NCBI GenBank assembly: GCA_015143295.1
Contig: CM026557.1
Span: 27,747,760-27,811,759, forward strand
Source of the DNA: Tetracentron sinense
Lineage: Eukaryota; Streptophyta; Magnoliopsida; Trochodendrales; Trochodendraceae
Length of the DNA: 64,000 bases
Direction: 5' to 3'
This document shows, one piece after another, positions 54,397 to 64,000 of this stretch; the first letter of the stretch is position 1, and each line of letters opens with the position of its first letter. Under the pieces are notes generated by a model, which was not told the origin of the DNA, searched no databases, and saw only the letters and a program-made list of their open reading frames with translations. A program made the translations under genes and the position numbers.

Positions 54397-56670
54397 TCCT
54401 TACTATAAGTTTACAAGACCTAGAGGGGGTGAATAGGCCTGATTTAATTATTTTACCAAATTTTCTATCCAAATTAGTAAACTAATTCACAAACCATAAT
54501 ACATGCGGTTTTCACGTGGAAACCCTTTGGGGAAAAACCACGGGACTTCGTCCAACAAAACTAATCACTAAGAAAAAGGTAACAACTTAAAAAACTCGAT
54601 TGTTCGTCTGTACCTAACCGGATTCGACACAACAATCCTCAGTACCTAGTTCTTCACACTTTGTAAACCCATGAACTCGCAAGATCGATCTCCACTGTAG
54701 TGGCTTCAGTTCCTCACCGGCCAAACTTTCTCTTAGTCACCACTAACCATGATCTAAACAATCGATCTCCTTCAAAGACGGCTTTGGATCATGCCAACGA
54801 ACATTCATTGAATACTTTTACTTCGAATGGTTTGAATATCTCTCTAGAGGGATTTCTCACAGTTGAAAATCACATGGATCAAGAAAGGATCAAAGTATAC
54901 TTGCTTTTCTAGAGTACGGGAGAGGAGAAAATGGAGTCTTCAACCAAAGGAATTAGGAAACCCTTGAGCAGTCAAAAATACCTAGACTCTCTCAAATACA
55001 AACCCTAATATGTTCTGGAAAACAATTAGAATATCATGGTTCAAAATATCGGTATCGGTCGCCATATCGGTAAGTTCAAAATAGGATACGTATCGGCGTA
55101 TCGGTACCTTATCGATTGGATACGGCGGAAAAATTCAGGATACGCTAAAAAAAGCTTGGATACGCAAGGAAAAACTTGGATACCTTGCATAAAACCTCTT
55201 TTAATGCAAATATAAGCTAAAAACAAACTAAATGAAGACCTTCAACTACATTTATAATCATACATATGAGAGTTAACAAATTTATAAGTTTAAAAAGGCC
55301 TGCACGCTGATAAATATGTATGAAAATACTAACCATAGTTACTTAACCAAGTGATAGAAGCTCACTTGCATTCATAAATCAAAAATATGAAAATACATAG
55401 ACCCTTGTATTCACAAATCAAATTACATACAAGATAGAAGCTCAATACAACATTAAGCTTCGTGCTGGCTTATACTTTATCATTGTGGGATCAGGAATTG
55501 AGTAGAGTGATACATTATAAGTGGTCCAGACATGATGACACCATTGTGTCCAAGTTATCATCGTGCGGTACATTCTCAGGTACATTTGTACATATGCCTG
55601 CTACTGAGTCGTTATCTGTCCATAACTGTCAGTCGAAGACTGAGACTGAGCATCATAACCAGTGGCTCCTGATAAGTAGGGTTGGGCTGGGGCATCATAA
55701 TCAGTGGTTCCTGATAAGTAGGGCTAGGCTGGGTGGGGTATCATAACCAGGGGGATAACCTTATTTACATATTAATATCTAAAGTAAATGAAAGTAAAAT
55801 CATATACTTAATAATATATTATGTAAATAAGTTGTGTATCGGGTCAGTATTGTGGATCCTAATGTAAATGGAATGAGAAAAAAAATTAATTGAAAAATCC
55901 CCGAATCGAGTGTATCGAGCCTGTATTGGTCCGATACAATGGAATTTTTTTTTCCAACGTACCAGTGTTTCGGATAGCTCCAAATAAGATACGTATCACT
56001 CTGTATCGGTCGATACATATCGATATTTTAAACCATGTAGAATATATAGGAAACCATAAACAGAAGTTTACATTTTCTAAGAAACTATCTCAGTGGCACT
56101 GACTCAAGCCAGCTTGGTCTCACTCGAGCGAGGTCAAAACCCGAGAGCAATTGGAAATTGCACCGTCAGGTTTGGGCTGCTATTTCTGCCCTCGCTCGAG
56201 CTAACCTAATCTCACTCAAGTGAGATCGAAAAATCCGAAACTGAAATTTGACACAGTCAGACAGGTTGCTCACTATATTTGCACATTCGCTCGAGCCAGC
56301 CAAAATTCCCTCAAGCTAAGGTCTTGCTTGAGCCAACCTAGTCTGCAACATAAACTAGCACATATTTTGACTGGAATTCCCTGTGCAAAGATCAAGCCCC
56401 TAATCACCTAAGGTATAACAATTATCTAGGTCAAATCACCTAAGGCTTAGATTAGGGTATCTAGGTCACTTCCAATTACCATCCCAGGTTGATGAGAACA
56501 TGACTTCAGGTGGAATGCTCTTCAGTTGAACCTCATCAAGCTTCATCCTCATGAACAATACAAACATGATAGACATTACTGAAGACTTACAACTTGACTT
56601 AGTTTTGGCTAGATAATTCGCCAATTACAAATATGAAAGCATAAATTATTGCAACTAACACTAAACAAAT
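54397..56670. mobile_element. LTR-like repeat of the CTAGAGGGGGTGAATAGG type, interrupted
   Basis: Opens with GACCTAGAGGGGGTGAATAG (about 54406) and CACGTGGAAACCCTTTGGGG, has ACTCGAGCGAGG and CTCGCTCGAGC palindromic motifs (56120-56340), and ends near CAACTAACACTAAACA (about 56670). The opening motif is shared with copies A and B (11200 and 16387) but the rest differs, so it is a related type rather than the same family. A TIR element is nested at 55035-56037. Ends are approximate. Confidence 0.5.
55035..56037. mobile_element. Non-autonomous TIR DNA transposon, 1.0 kb
   Basis: Terminal inverted repeats CATGGTTCAAAATATCGGTA (left) and CATGGTTTAAAATATCGATA (right, minus strand), with an exact 8-bp TSD TAGAATAT (55027-55034 and 56038-56045). 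Inside are ATCGGTATCGGTCG-like subterminal repeats and a ~40-bp tandem pair near 55655-55745 (CCTGATAAGTAGGG). No transposase. The 8-bp TSD points to hAT; a 9-bp Mutator-type duplication is not supported. Confidence 0.85.
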
Positions 56671-56784
56671 CAAAAATTTTATAATTGAATTTATGATACT
56701 CAGAAGTCAGTTATAACTTATATTAAGTTTTTAACAAATATCTACAAAGATTAATCTATCAAGTACAAAACAAGCAATGGTTTA

Positions 56785-57440
56785 ACATGGGCAATGATCT
56801 AAATAAATGTTGCATAATTTATTTAATCTTTGTTATTGTATAATAAATGTGAGTTTCATTCCTATCAAATTTGAGAGGCTGATTTTAGAACTTAGATGAT
56901 CAAATGAATGACACATTTGTATTTGTCACACAAGAGTAATACAACTATTATATATTTATATGTAAACACTTATTGCTATGTGTCACTCCATGTAACACTC
57001 TTTTTTTGGGTAGCACATGTAACACGAGCTATGCAACATGTAAAGAGTATAAATAGTGCAAAATAACTTATCCATATTTTCAAAGAGCAATACTGTGGAT
57101 GCCATACACGTTGTCACATGTTTATTGATCAAGATTAGTCGAATCTAAGGTCGCTTCTTTTATTCACTATTGTCTTACAATTAGATTGTTATGAATGGTT
57201 TTGATCATCAGACCATGTATCTCTATCTGAACGGCTGAAGAATAATTACTTGGGCAATGATCTAAATAAGTGTTGCATAAATTCATTCAATTAAACGCAT
57301 GGTATAATAAATTTGAGTTTCATGCTTGTCAAATCTGAGAGGTGGTTTAACAATTAGATGATCGAAATAGTGAAAAATGTTTTTAGTGGGCCACACGCTC
57401 ACAAGAATACATATTGTATAATATATAAACACTTACGGAT
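56785..57440. repeat. Direct repeat of ~190 bp, 460 bp apart
   Basis: GGGCAATGATCTAAATAA occurs at about 56789 and 57253, each followed by GTTGCATAA, GTATAATAAATNTGAGTTTC, TCAAATYTGAGAGG, TTAGATGATC, and ATATATAAACACTTA-like sequence. The copies are diverged. No function recognised. Confidence 0.65.
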
Positions 57441-57679
57441 AGTAGATGAGTCTGTGCCCGAATCCGAGTCTATCTGATTCCAAAGGCATGGACACTACTT
57501 GTTTTAAGATATATTAGCTTGAGTCCATGGTGAGTCTGTTTCTACTCGAATAGGCATGCGACTCGTCTGCTGAGATGAGAAGAATTCCGAAAGTGGAAAG
57601 GTTTTTCACAACCTAATTTTGCAATATATGCTTGTTTTAATATGCTTATTTTTTCTGGTTCATTGCACATAATAAAAGG
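57441..57679. other. Unassigned sequence
   Basis: Nothing recognised; short stretch before the integrase scrap. Confidence 0.3.
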
Positions 57680-57900
57680 CTCTGACAAGAAAAATATTAT
57701 GCAAGAGTTGCATTTTGGTGGTCTAGGTGGGCATTTTGGAAGCAATAAGATTGCTGCACTGCTTGAAGAAAAATATTATTGGCCATTTTGGACGGAAATG
57801 TAAATCATTGACTAATTTTCCAACTTGCAAATGGGTAAACAGAAAAGGTTGTACCATTTTTTCCTATTCCTATTGCACCTTAACAGCAAAGTTTAAACTT
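57680..57900 (+). pseudogene. Ty3-gypsy integrase zinc-finger scrap
   Basis: The plus strand encodes SDKKNIMQELHFGGLGGHFG, then SNKIAALLEEKYYWPFWTEM, stops, and GLYHFFPIPIAP-like sequence in the same region. This is the HHCC part of a chromovirus integrase (relatives have LH-GGL-GHFG-DKT...YYWP...LPIP). The Cys pair and the catalytic core are missing: a deletion joins the YYWP region to the LPIP region. Only about 200 bp remain. Confidence 0.65.
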
Positions 57901-60057
57901 CGGTTTCATGTCACCAAAGAACTGAAAAATAGGAAATGTAAGATAAATAGCAGGTGACATGAGCTGTTGTGTGTGTCTGAAGCTTAAAAGTCGAAGTTAT
58001 ACATAAGAAATGGTCTACTCATGGTCACAAAGCAATACATCCTAAAAAGAATATAATCGGGCACATCCCATGAATCGTAAGACTCATATCCACATAGAGT
58101 TAATGATATGGCTCAAGAAGTTATTTTACAATTTAGAAATAGTATTTGATTATGAAATTATTATTAAATTATATAAAAATTTTCCCTTAACTTTTTTTTA
58201 TTTTAAAATAGTTTTTAGTCAAAATAGTATTTATAAATTTTTATACTAATATAATAAAAATATTTTGATATTTTAATGACGAGAATAGTTTAATAATAGC
58301 AATCAACCCATTGGAGTCCCTTGTCACTAATTATTAACAATTATATGTAGTGGGTTATACATTACATTTTTGATTTATTAATAATTAATATATTATGCAT
58401 AATTTTTAATAATTTTCAAATATTTGTATGAAAAAATTAATCACAAGGAATTGGTCGGTTTTCACCAAAAGAACTCAAAGAAAAAAAGAAAGAAAAAAGA
58501 ACTAAAATGAAAAAATGGGAAGGATCAAGAGTTCACACTTGGGTATTGAAATGTTGGTCAGCATTTCCATACATGTCAACCGAAATATTATGTTTATACT
58601 TTATATTACTAATTATTTTGGTGTGAATGGAAAAAATGTGTCAGAACAATAGAAAATGTGTTGAGTGATATTGTAATTTTTATGTTGGTGGATTTCATGT
58701 TGATTCACATGGAAAGAGACACATTTCGCAGGAAACATTAGAAAATGTGTCAATTTTAAAATTATGCTTGACAGCACATAATCTCAAAATTTTAAAATTT
58801 TGAGAATATGAACTCAATGATGGTAATGGCTGTCATTCTCTCTGTCATTGAATTTCTTAGTGATGCATTTTGTTGCTAGTAAGAAGACTGAATGTTTCAA
58901 ATACAATTAGGCTGATCTGTATTGGCAAAATAGTTTTTCTATATGAAGTGTGGAAACCAGTTACTTCTGAGTTCTGATATGGACGTTAGGTTCTTTAGTC
59001 GGCTTTGGTGAATTCTTGTGGTAGAGATTGTGGACAATAATGCACCATTTTAGTGCCTATAAAGCTATTCTCTCTCTTTTTTCCCTACTCTATCTCGCAA
59101 GACTGCTCCTCTTTTCTTTCTCCATCTCACACTACAGTTTCATGCTCGTCTACTACTTACCTGCTTGCCCAGCTTCCTATGAGTTCTCAAGCATTCTCTC
59201 ACAGAGCGGTAGTTACCATCTGAACAATGACTAACAACACGGTAACAGTTTCAAATCTCCTCTTGGTCTGTTAGCATTTATTTTATTTTTAGTTTGTTTC
59301 ACAGCTAGTTTCTTTACCAGAATTTAGCTTGGGAGTTTATTTGTTCTTGTATAGTTAGAACATTATAGTTAGCATCTTATTTCCCATAACAAATAGAATA
59401 CAAAAACAAACCCATCATTGTAGCACAAACCAGGGTTACTTTGTCTCAGGTGATGGAACTGATATCTGTGAGGCTGACAGCAAGCCTAAAGGATTGGACC
59501 AGAACCCGCCCTTACCTTAAATTAGCTTTCGTACTGATTCCTACAGGGATGCCCTCTCTGAACAGATAAGAAAAATGAAAGGAAATGACTTTCTATACGT
59601 TAACAAGTGCACAGCTCTCTTTATCAAATCCCCTCTGACCTGCAGCAGGCTTGCTTTCTTGCTTTGCTATGAGTGCTCGCCTACTTTGCACCAAGCAAGG
59701 TACTTTTTACCTGGTTCTTTTCTTGTCCTATTCACTCACTTGTCTAGTTCCGCCAACGTATAGAGTTCTTGGACTCCCATTGGTTAAGTTGGGGCAGGCG
59801 ATTACTGATGATAAAGCACTCTTACACTTTCAAGCCTGACGGCCAAGGCCAATGAGACCATCTCTTTGTAGGGCCTGTCCCTTTTTCCTGCTTGACCTAG
59901 AATTTCTCTTTATCTTAGCTGTAAGGTGAGGTAAGAGCGCTATTACCAACCATACAAAATCACCCTATCCATCTCCAATCTTAGAGGTGACTTGGAAGCA
60001 AGCAAGCATAAAAACTGTCACTAGCTTACTTGGTGCCAATTGCCAAGTTGCAAGGAT
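57901..60057. other. Unassigned sequence
   Basis: 57960-58960 is AT-rich with no feature. 59030-60040 is richer in CT and has AAGCAAGCAAGC-like pieces and short frames (59028-59234, 59575-59763) with no known motif. The style recalls plant mitochondrial intergenic DNA, but I cannot test this. Confidence 0.3.
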
Positions 60058-60295
60058 CAGTGTAGCCAGGGCGTCTAGGCGATGCTTAGGCGATAGGGGG
60101 TTCCCTAGGCGAGGTGATGCCTAAACGTTCCTTAAGTGATGCCTAAGCGACCAAAATTAACTTTTTTAATTGATATTAGATAATATTATATAAGATTTAG
60201 TGAATGCCTGCCTAGATCATGATTTAGGCGATAGGGAGCCTGCTTAGGCGAGGCGGTGGCCTAGGTGTTGCCTAGGCGACATTTTGACTACACTG
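60058..60295. mobile_element. hAT-like MITE, 238 bp
   Basis: Ends CAGTGTAGCC...GACTACACTG with 8-bp flanks GCAAGGAT (60050-60057) and CCAAGGAT (60296-60303), one mismatch. CAGTG-type ends and an 8-bp TSD fit hAT elements. The interior is dominated by CTAGGCG/CGCCTAG repeats and is related to the element at 39039-39474. Confidence 0.75.
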
Positions 60296-60933
60296 CCAAG
60301 GATATGAGCTTAGTCATGAGATACGTGTCTCTAGCACACCCAAGGCCAAAAAATTATCCTACATTTTTTTGGGCATGCCTGATAGGACACTACCTGTATA
60401 AGGGTTACTCGATAAAGAGATGGCAAGGTTATCTGTGAGGCTTTAGAGCTTCACCCACAACCTAAGCCAGGAGACAGAGATCACAGGGCCTCAGTGCATT
60501 GAATGTGACTGGCAAGGATCATGGATTTGAACATTTATATGAATAACTACAATGGTTGACCGAAAAAATCACTCGGTATTCACAGCAGGACCGACAAGAG
60601 ATGGTCGAAATGTTCCAGGAACGATTTAATGATGAGTAACAATACTTGGAGGCATGATGAGGATTAGTGTTTTAGGCAGTTAGCCGAACGTTTAACGCAG
60701 AGGCATCTAAGTCCATGATGAAGATTTAGGACATACTGGCTGTTGATGAAAGCGAGCAACAATGGCCATAGAGACATCCGAACACTCAACTGCCCAAGGG
60801 GCTAAATGATCATACTGACTAAAAGGCCGTTATGATCATGAGACTTATTAATTTATTCTTATAAGTTTTTAATTTTATCTATCAGTCAGTACATTTTTTT
60901 CCCATAAAGTATCTATGAATGGAATATGAACTT
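60296..60933 (+). other. Unassigned, with a protein-like degenerate frame
   Basis: Around 60540-60800 one plus-strand frame reads WLTEKITRYSQQDRQEMVEM then FQERFNDE, with stops further on, followed by DILAVDESEQQWP. The amino-acid composition looks like real protein with several stops, but I do not recognise the family. Confidence 0.25.
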
Positions 60934-62757
60934 TGTAACGACCCGGAATTTTAATATAATAAAATTATGCATTTATGGGTCCTTAATGGAGGTTAATTAG
61001 TTAATTATTTGTTAAATTGGTAAAAAGTGGGTTTTGTTCAGGATTGGATTGTACTGGTAAAACTTCAGGATTTTTCCTCGAAAATCGTGCATAATGTGCG
61101 GGTCGACCATCTGGACGATCACCTATCGTTCCAGTTTCGTCGCGTATTGATCACGAGACCGTGGGAGTCTTAAATGTAAGAAAATCGAGAAAACCAGGAA
61201 ATTCCAGATTTATCCGGAATTTAATGGGACTCCATAATTGTGAGGGATTCTAATAGAAATCTGTGCGGCTGGTACCACAGCATGCCGGTCGGTTGTGAGG
61301 ACGACTGTCTGTTGTTTCAGCAGTTAATCATCTCAAACGAAGAAACGACAAAATTTTTTGTGTCTAAAATCAGGAAATTAGTGGGTTTTGCAATTTTCTT
61401 CTGGACCAAAGTGCAGCTATCAAAACTTAGTATTTTTCCCCGAAATTTTTACAGTAAGTGTGGGATTGCTCCAAGTTCGGTCACCTGAAGTTTCGTCACG
61501 ATCGGGTGTCATATAGCAGGGTTTCGGATGACATATGCGTGAAAAAGTGGAAAAAGCCGATCAAATAGTCAAAGTAGTTGACTTAGTCAACTACCACTTT
61601 CCACACCAAAGGAGTCATGTGCTTTTGCACATGATCTAAACCTTGGACTATATATATTAAAGGACCAAGCCCTTCCTCATGCATTCGATCACTAACAGTG
61701 GAGAGTTCTAGATTTTCTAGAGAAAATCTAGAGAGAGAAAGTGGTAGAGAGAGAAAGAGGAGAGAGAAAGAAGAGAGAAGAAAAAGGGAGACTCCATCTT
61801 GACATATTTCGATGTCCTTGACGCGTCGGCGACGTCCGATTTCTTCCCTGGCACCTCGATTTGCGTGTAGAAAAAAGAAAAAAGGTAGAGTGAAAGTGAA
61901 AGTTAGAGAGAGAGGAGCTTTACCTTGGGGTTGATCGTCCTCCCGGACGCATTGGCGGTACCCGTTTTTGCATTAGCTGCCTCGAAAAGCGTGAACCAAG
62001 TAAAACCCCTCTTTTCTTCTCTTTTTTCCCTTATTTTGCTATATTCTTTTATGTGAAGTATATGCATGTCTTTTGGCATGAATGAAAATAGGTCAGAGAC
62101 CCCTATGTGATGTTGTGATTTTATGTGGTCCATCGGAGAGCCCAGATCGGTTCCCGAGTAAATTGTATCGCCGCTCTAGGATGACGAAAAATTGTTTTGT
62201 AGGTCGTATAAGGCTATCGAGACATCCATTAGTCTGGAAACGTTCCCTAACGGGATGGTGTGTTACCGGATTTGGTTCACGGGTGCGAGGCCCAAGTATT
62301 TCAGTTAATCAAAAGAGGCTTGGGTTAACTGAGGTTAACCTGTGATTAGAAAATCTAACCATGGTAGTATAGTCCATGGTTCCTCTTTGACTAGGTCAGG
62401 AGAGACGGTGTCCAGTAAGGCCCGGGGTTCCTCCGTGACAGATAGTCGGGAGATGTCGGTCTGTTTGTGTAGGTCGTCTGTGGTGCCTCTTGGACTAGGT
62501 ATTTTGGAAGCTTGTACAACCTGTACCCGGCGTGATAGAGGCGCCTACTTTTGTAAAACAGACTTGATGTAAATAATCCAGGTATATGGTTTGTATGATG
62601 GTTATTGTGATGACATGTGTTATTTGCTTTTTGGAAGCATCTGATAAAGGTTTAAATTTCCTGCATTTTCGCGGGTAAAGTCTTCCGCTTGAGTGATTTG
62701 ACGAACGGGCGCGCATTTTGGAACTTGATTCCCTGGGAGCGGGTTCGGGGCGTCATA
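60934..62757 (+). mobile_element. Solo LTR, Ty3-gypsy (TGTAACGACCC type)
   Basis: 1824 bp from TGTAACGACCCGG to GGTTCGGGGCGTCATA. Flanks AACTT (60929-60933) and GACTT (62758-62762) form a 5-bp TSD with one mismatch if the last bases CATA are a decayed CACA. GGTCGACC lies at 61101-61108, a TATA box at 61649-61660, then a GA-rich leader. No internal sequence. Frames at 61240-61488, 62082-62345 and 62342-62572 are not proposed as genes. Confidence 0.8.
61649..61660 (+). promoter_or_regulatory. TATA box in solo LTR
   Basis: TATATATATTAA followed by AAGGACCAAGCCCTT and a GA-rich leader, the usual arrangement of an LTR core promoter. Confidence 0.5.
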
Positions 62758-64000
62758 GACTTGCCAAGTGAACCACATTAACTCGTTCGAGTACAAGCCA
62801 TTGACTTGAAAGAGAGGAGTGAAAGACATGAATATAAAAATTTTCGAAGCACTATTTTTAATGCAAACTAGATTTTGATCTAATCAAAATCATCTTAATG
62901 GTTATCTTATGATCATATTACATCATGGTGTGAGAAACCATACTTACAAAACTTCTCAAGCGTAAAGTCTCCTGTTGATTCACACGAACCTTCTTTGAAT
63001 CTTCAAAGCTATCCAATGGAAGCTAATGACCCTTCCGATCAATGCTCTTTAATCTTTTCTTCTTTTCTTTGATCCAAGAACCTTTATTGATCAATAAAAA
63101 TTCAATCTTGATGTAGAAAGAATTAACCTTGATAATCAAAAAGAACTATTCTTGTGACCCTTCCAATCCAAGCTCTGTGGTCTTTTATTCTTTTCTTGAA
63201 CGCAAAATCCTTTCTTGATTAACAAGATTGGTTCTGATTTTGTTCAAGATCCAAACAAAACTCAATAGAAGGATTTGGGAAAAGGTGGTTTGAACAATTC
63301 TTGATCATCAAGGATTTGTTCTTGATCTTCTTCAAGATCAAAACCAACCAAAGAAGAATCATGGGAGAAGTGGCCGTACAACCCATAAAGGGGAGGGGAG
63401 GGGCGTCCAAAATATGAGAGAGAGAGAAGAGGATTCCATTGTGGACGTTTCCACTATGGGGGATTCCTTTTATAGGATCCCCTTTAGCTATCTTATAGCC
63501 CAAGTCAATAACCTCCTTCTAATTCTAATCTAATTAGAATTCTTTTTAATTCTTTAATGATTATCCTAATCCAATTAGGATTTAATCAAAAATAGAAACC
63601 AACATTATCCATTCCCTATTTAATAGGAAACAATTAGAAATAAACTAATCTTATCCCTATTTAATAGGAAATCATTAATTAGCAACCAAGTAATCTTATC
63701 CCTATTTATTAGGAGATAATCATCACTAACCAATTAACAAGATAATGTTATCTTGAAGTGGGCGTCCCACCCTAGGTGGGCCCCATATTCTCACGCCCCC
63801 TATTGAGTTCCAAACTCTTGTGATATCACTTTTTGATCTTTATCAAAATCCTATATGGGTCCTACCCATTTGGTTAATCACATCTTATGTGATTTCACCT
63901 ATTAGAGCTTCACTATACCATATAGTGAATTACATTGAGAAATTAATTAATTTAATTCTAAATTAAATTAAAAGCCTTGAAAAGGTCCTAGTGTGTGGGA
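62758..64000 (-). other. Possible LTR fragment on the minus strand
   Basis: A minus-strand TATA box (TATAAAAGG, complement of 63466-63474) is followed by a CT-rich leader on that strand. Repeated TAATCTTATCCCTATTTAATAG pieces (near 63600-63720) lie upstream of it. This arrangement resembles an LTR promoter, but no LTR end or coding sequence is visible before the window stops. Confidence 0.35.

Overview
This window is repeat-dominated nuclear DNA of a flowering plant. The evidence is Ty3/gypsy (Ogre/Tat and Tekay/Del lineages) and Ty1/copia retrotransposon remains, long solo LTRs with 5-bp target-site duplications (TSDs), Helitron ends, small TIR elements and a tRNA-derived SINE. I found no intact host gene, no rRNA or tRNA gene and no CRISPR array. 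Only two host-like coding pieces stand out: a spliced-looking membrane-protein exon (8998-9101, minus) and an exon with DnaJ-type cysteine motifs (52460-52632, plus). The species cannot be named from the sequence.

Layout. 1-2980 is a chain of tandem inverted-repeat units ending at a TATA box, probably an LTR fragment. 3483-6262 (minus) is the 3' end of a Tekay-like element: LTR plus integrase/chromodomain remains. 7088-8355 is a copia-type LTR. 8356-8986 is an Ogre-type U3 fragment that abuts the intron side of the membrane-protein exon. 10091-11130 is a tandem duplication. 11200-15142 and 16387-33245 are two copies of one ~1.5-kb LTR-like repeat. Copy A carries a Tekay-type solo LTR (11563-13916). 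Copy B carries another solo LTR (16898-19322) and a 13-kb Ogre-like retrotransposon (20021-33019). All three nested insertions have perfect 5-bp TSDs.

The Ogre-like element is the main coding unit. It has a 5' LTR, a primer-binding region, an extra ORF1, then gag, protease, a G-patch segment, a probable intron, reverse transcriptase, RNase H, a second (archaeal-type) RNase H and integrase, followed by a long repetitive 3' UTR and a truncated 3' LTR. Many stop codons and a few frameshifts make it dead. In life the Gag-Pol polyprotein would form particles, copy the RNA and insert the cDNA.

The right half holds Helitron pieces (33797-34176; a head-to-tail dimer at 36393-37401), a SINE (37496-37633), two related MITE-like elements (39039-39474 and 60058-60295) and two inverted copia arms (40625-41390 and 41440-50735). 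The right arm is split by an 8.1-kb non-coding Ogre derivative (41758-49894, minus). This derivative is a tandem series of promoter-less U3 pieces and 3' UTR pieces with telomere-like 30-bp arrays and conserved hairpins. Beyond lie the DnaJ-type exon, a third LTR-like repeat carrying a 1-kb TIR element (54397-56670), a gypsy integrase scrap (57680-57900) and a last solo LTR (60934-62757).

The most unusual signals are hairpin-forming repeats whose two arms change together between copies (230-2460 and the U3 copies of the Ogre derivative), the U3/3' UTR tandem architecture, and GTCGAC-centred palindromes upstream of TATA boxes in several different LTR families.
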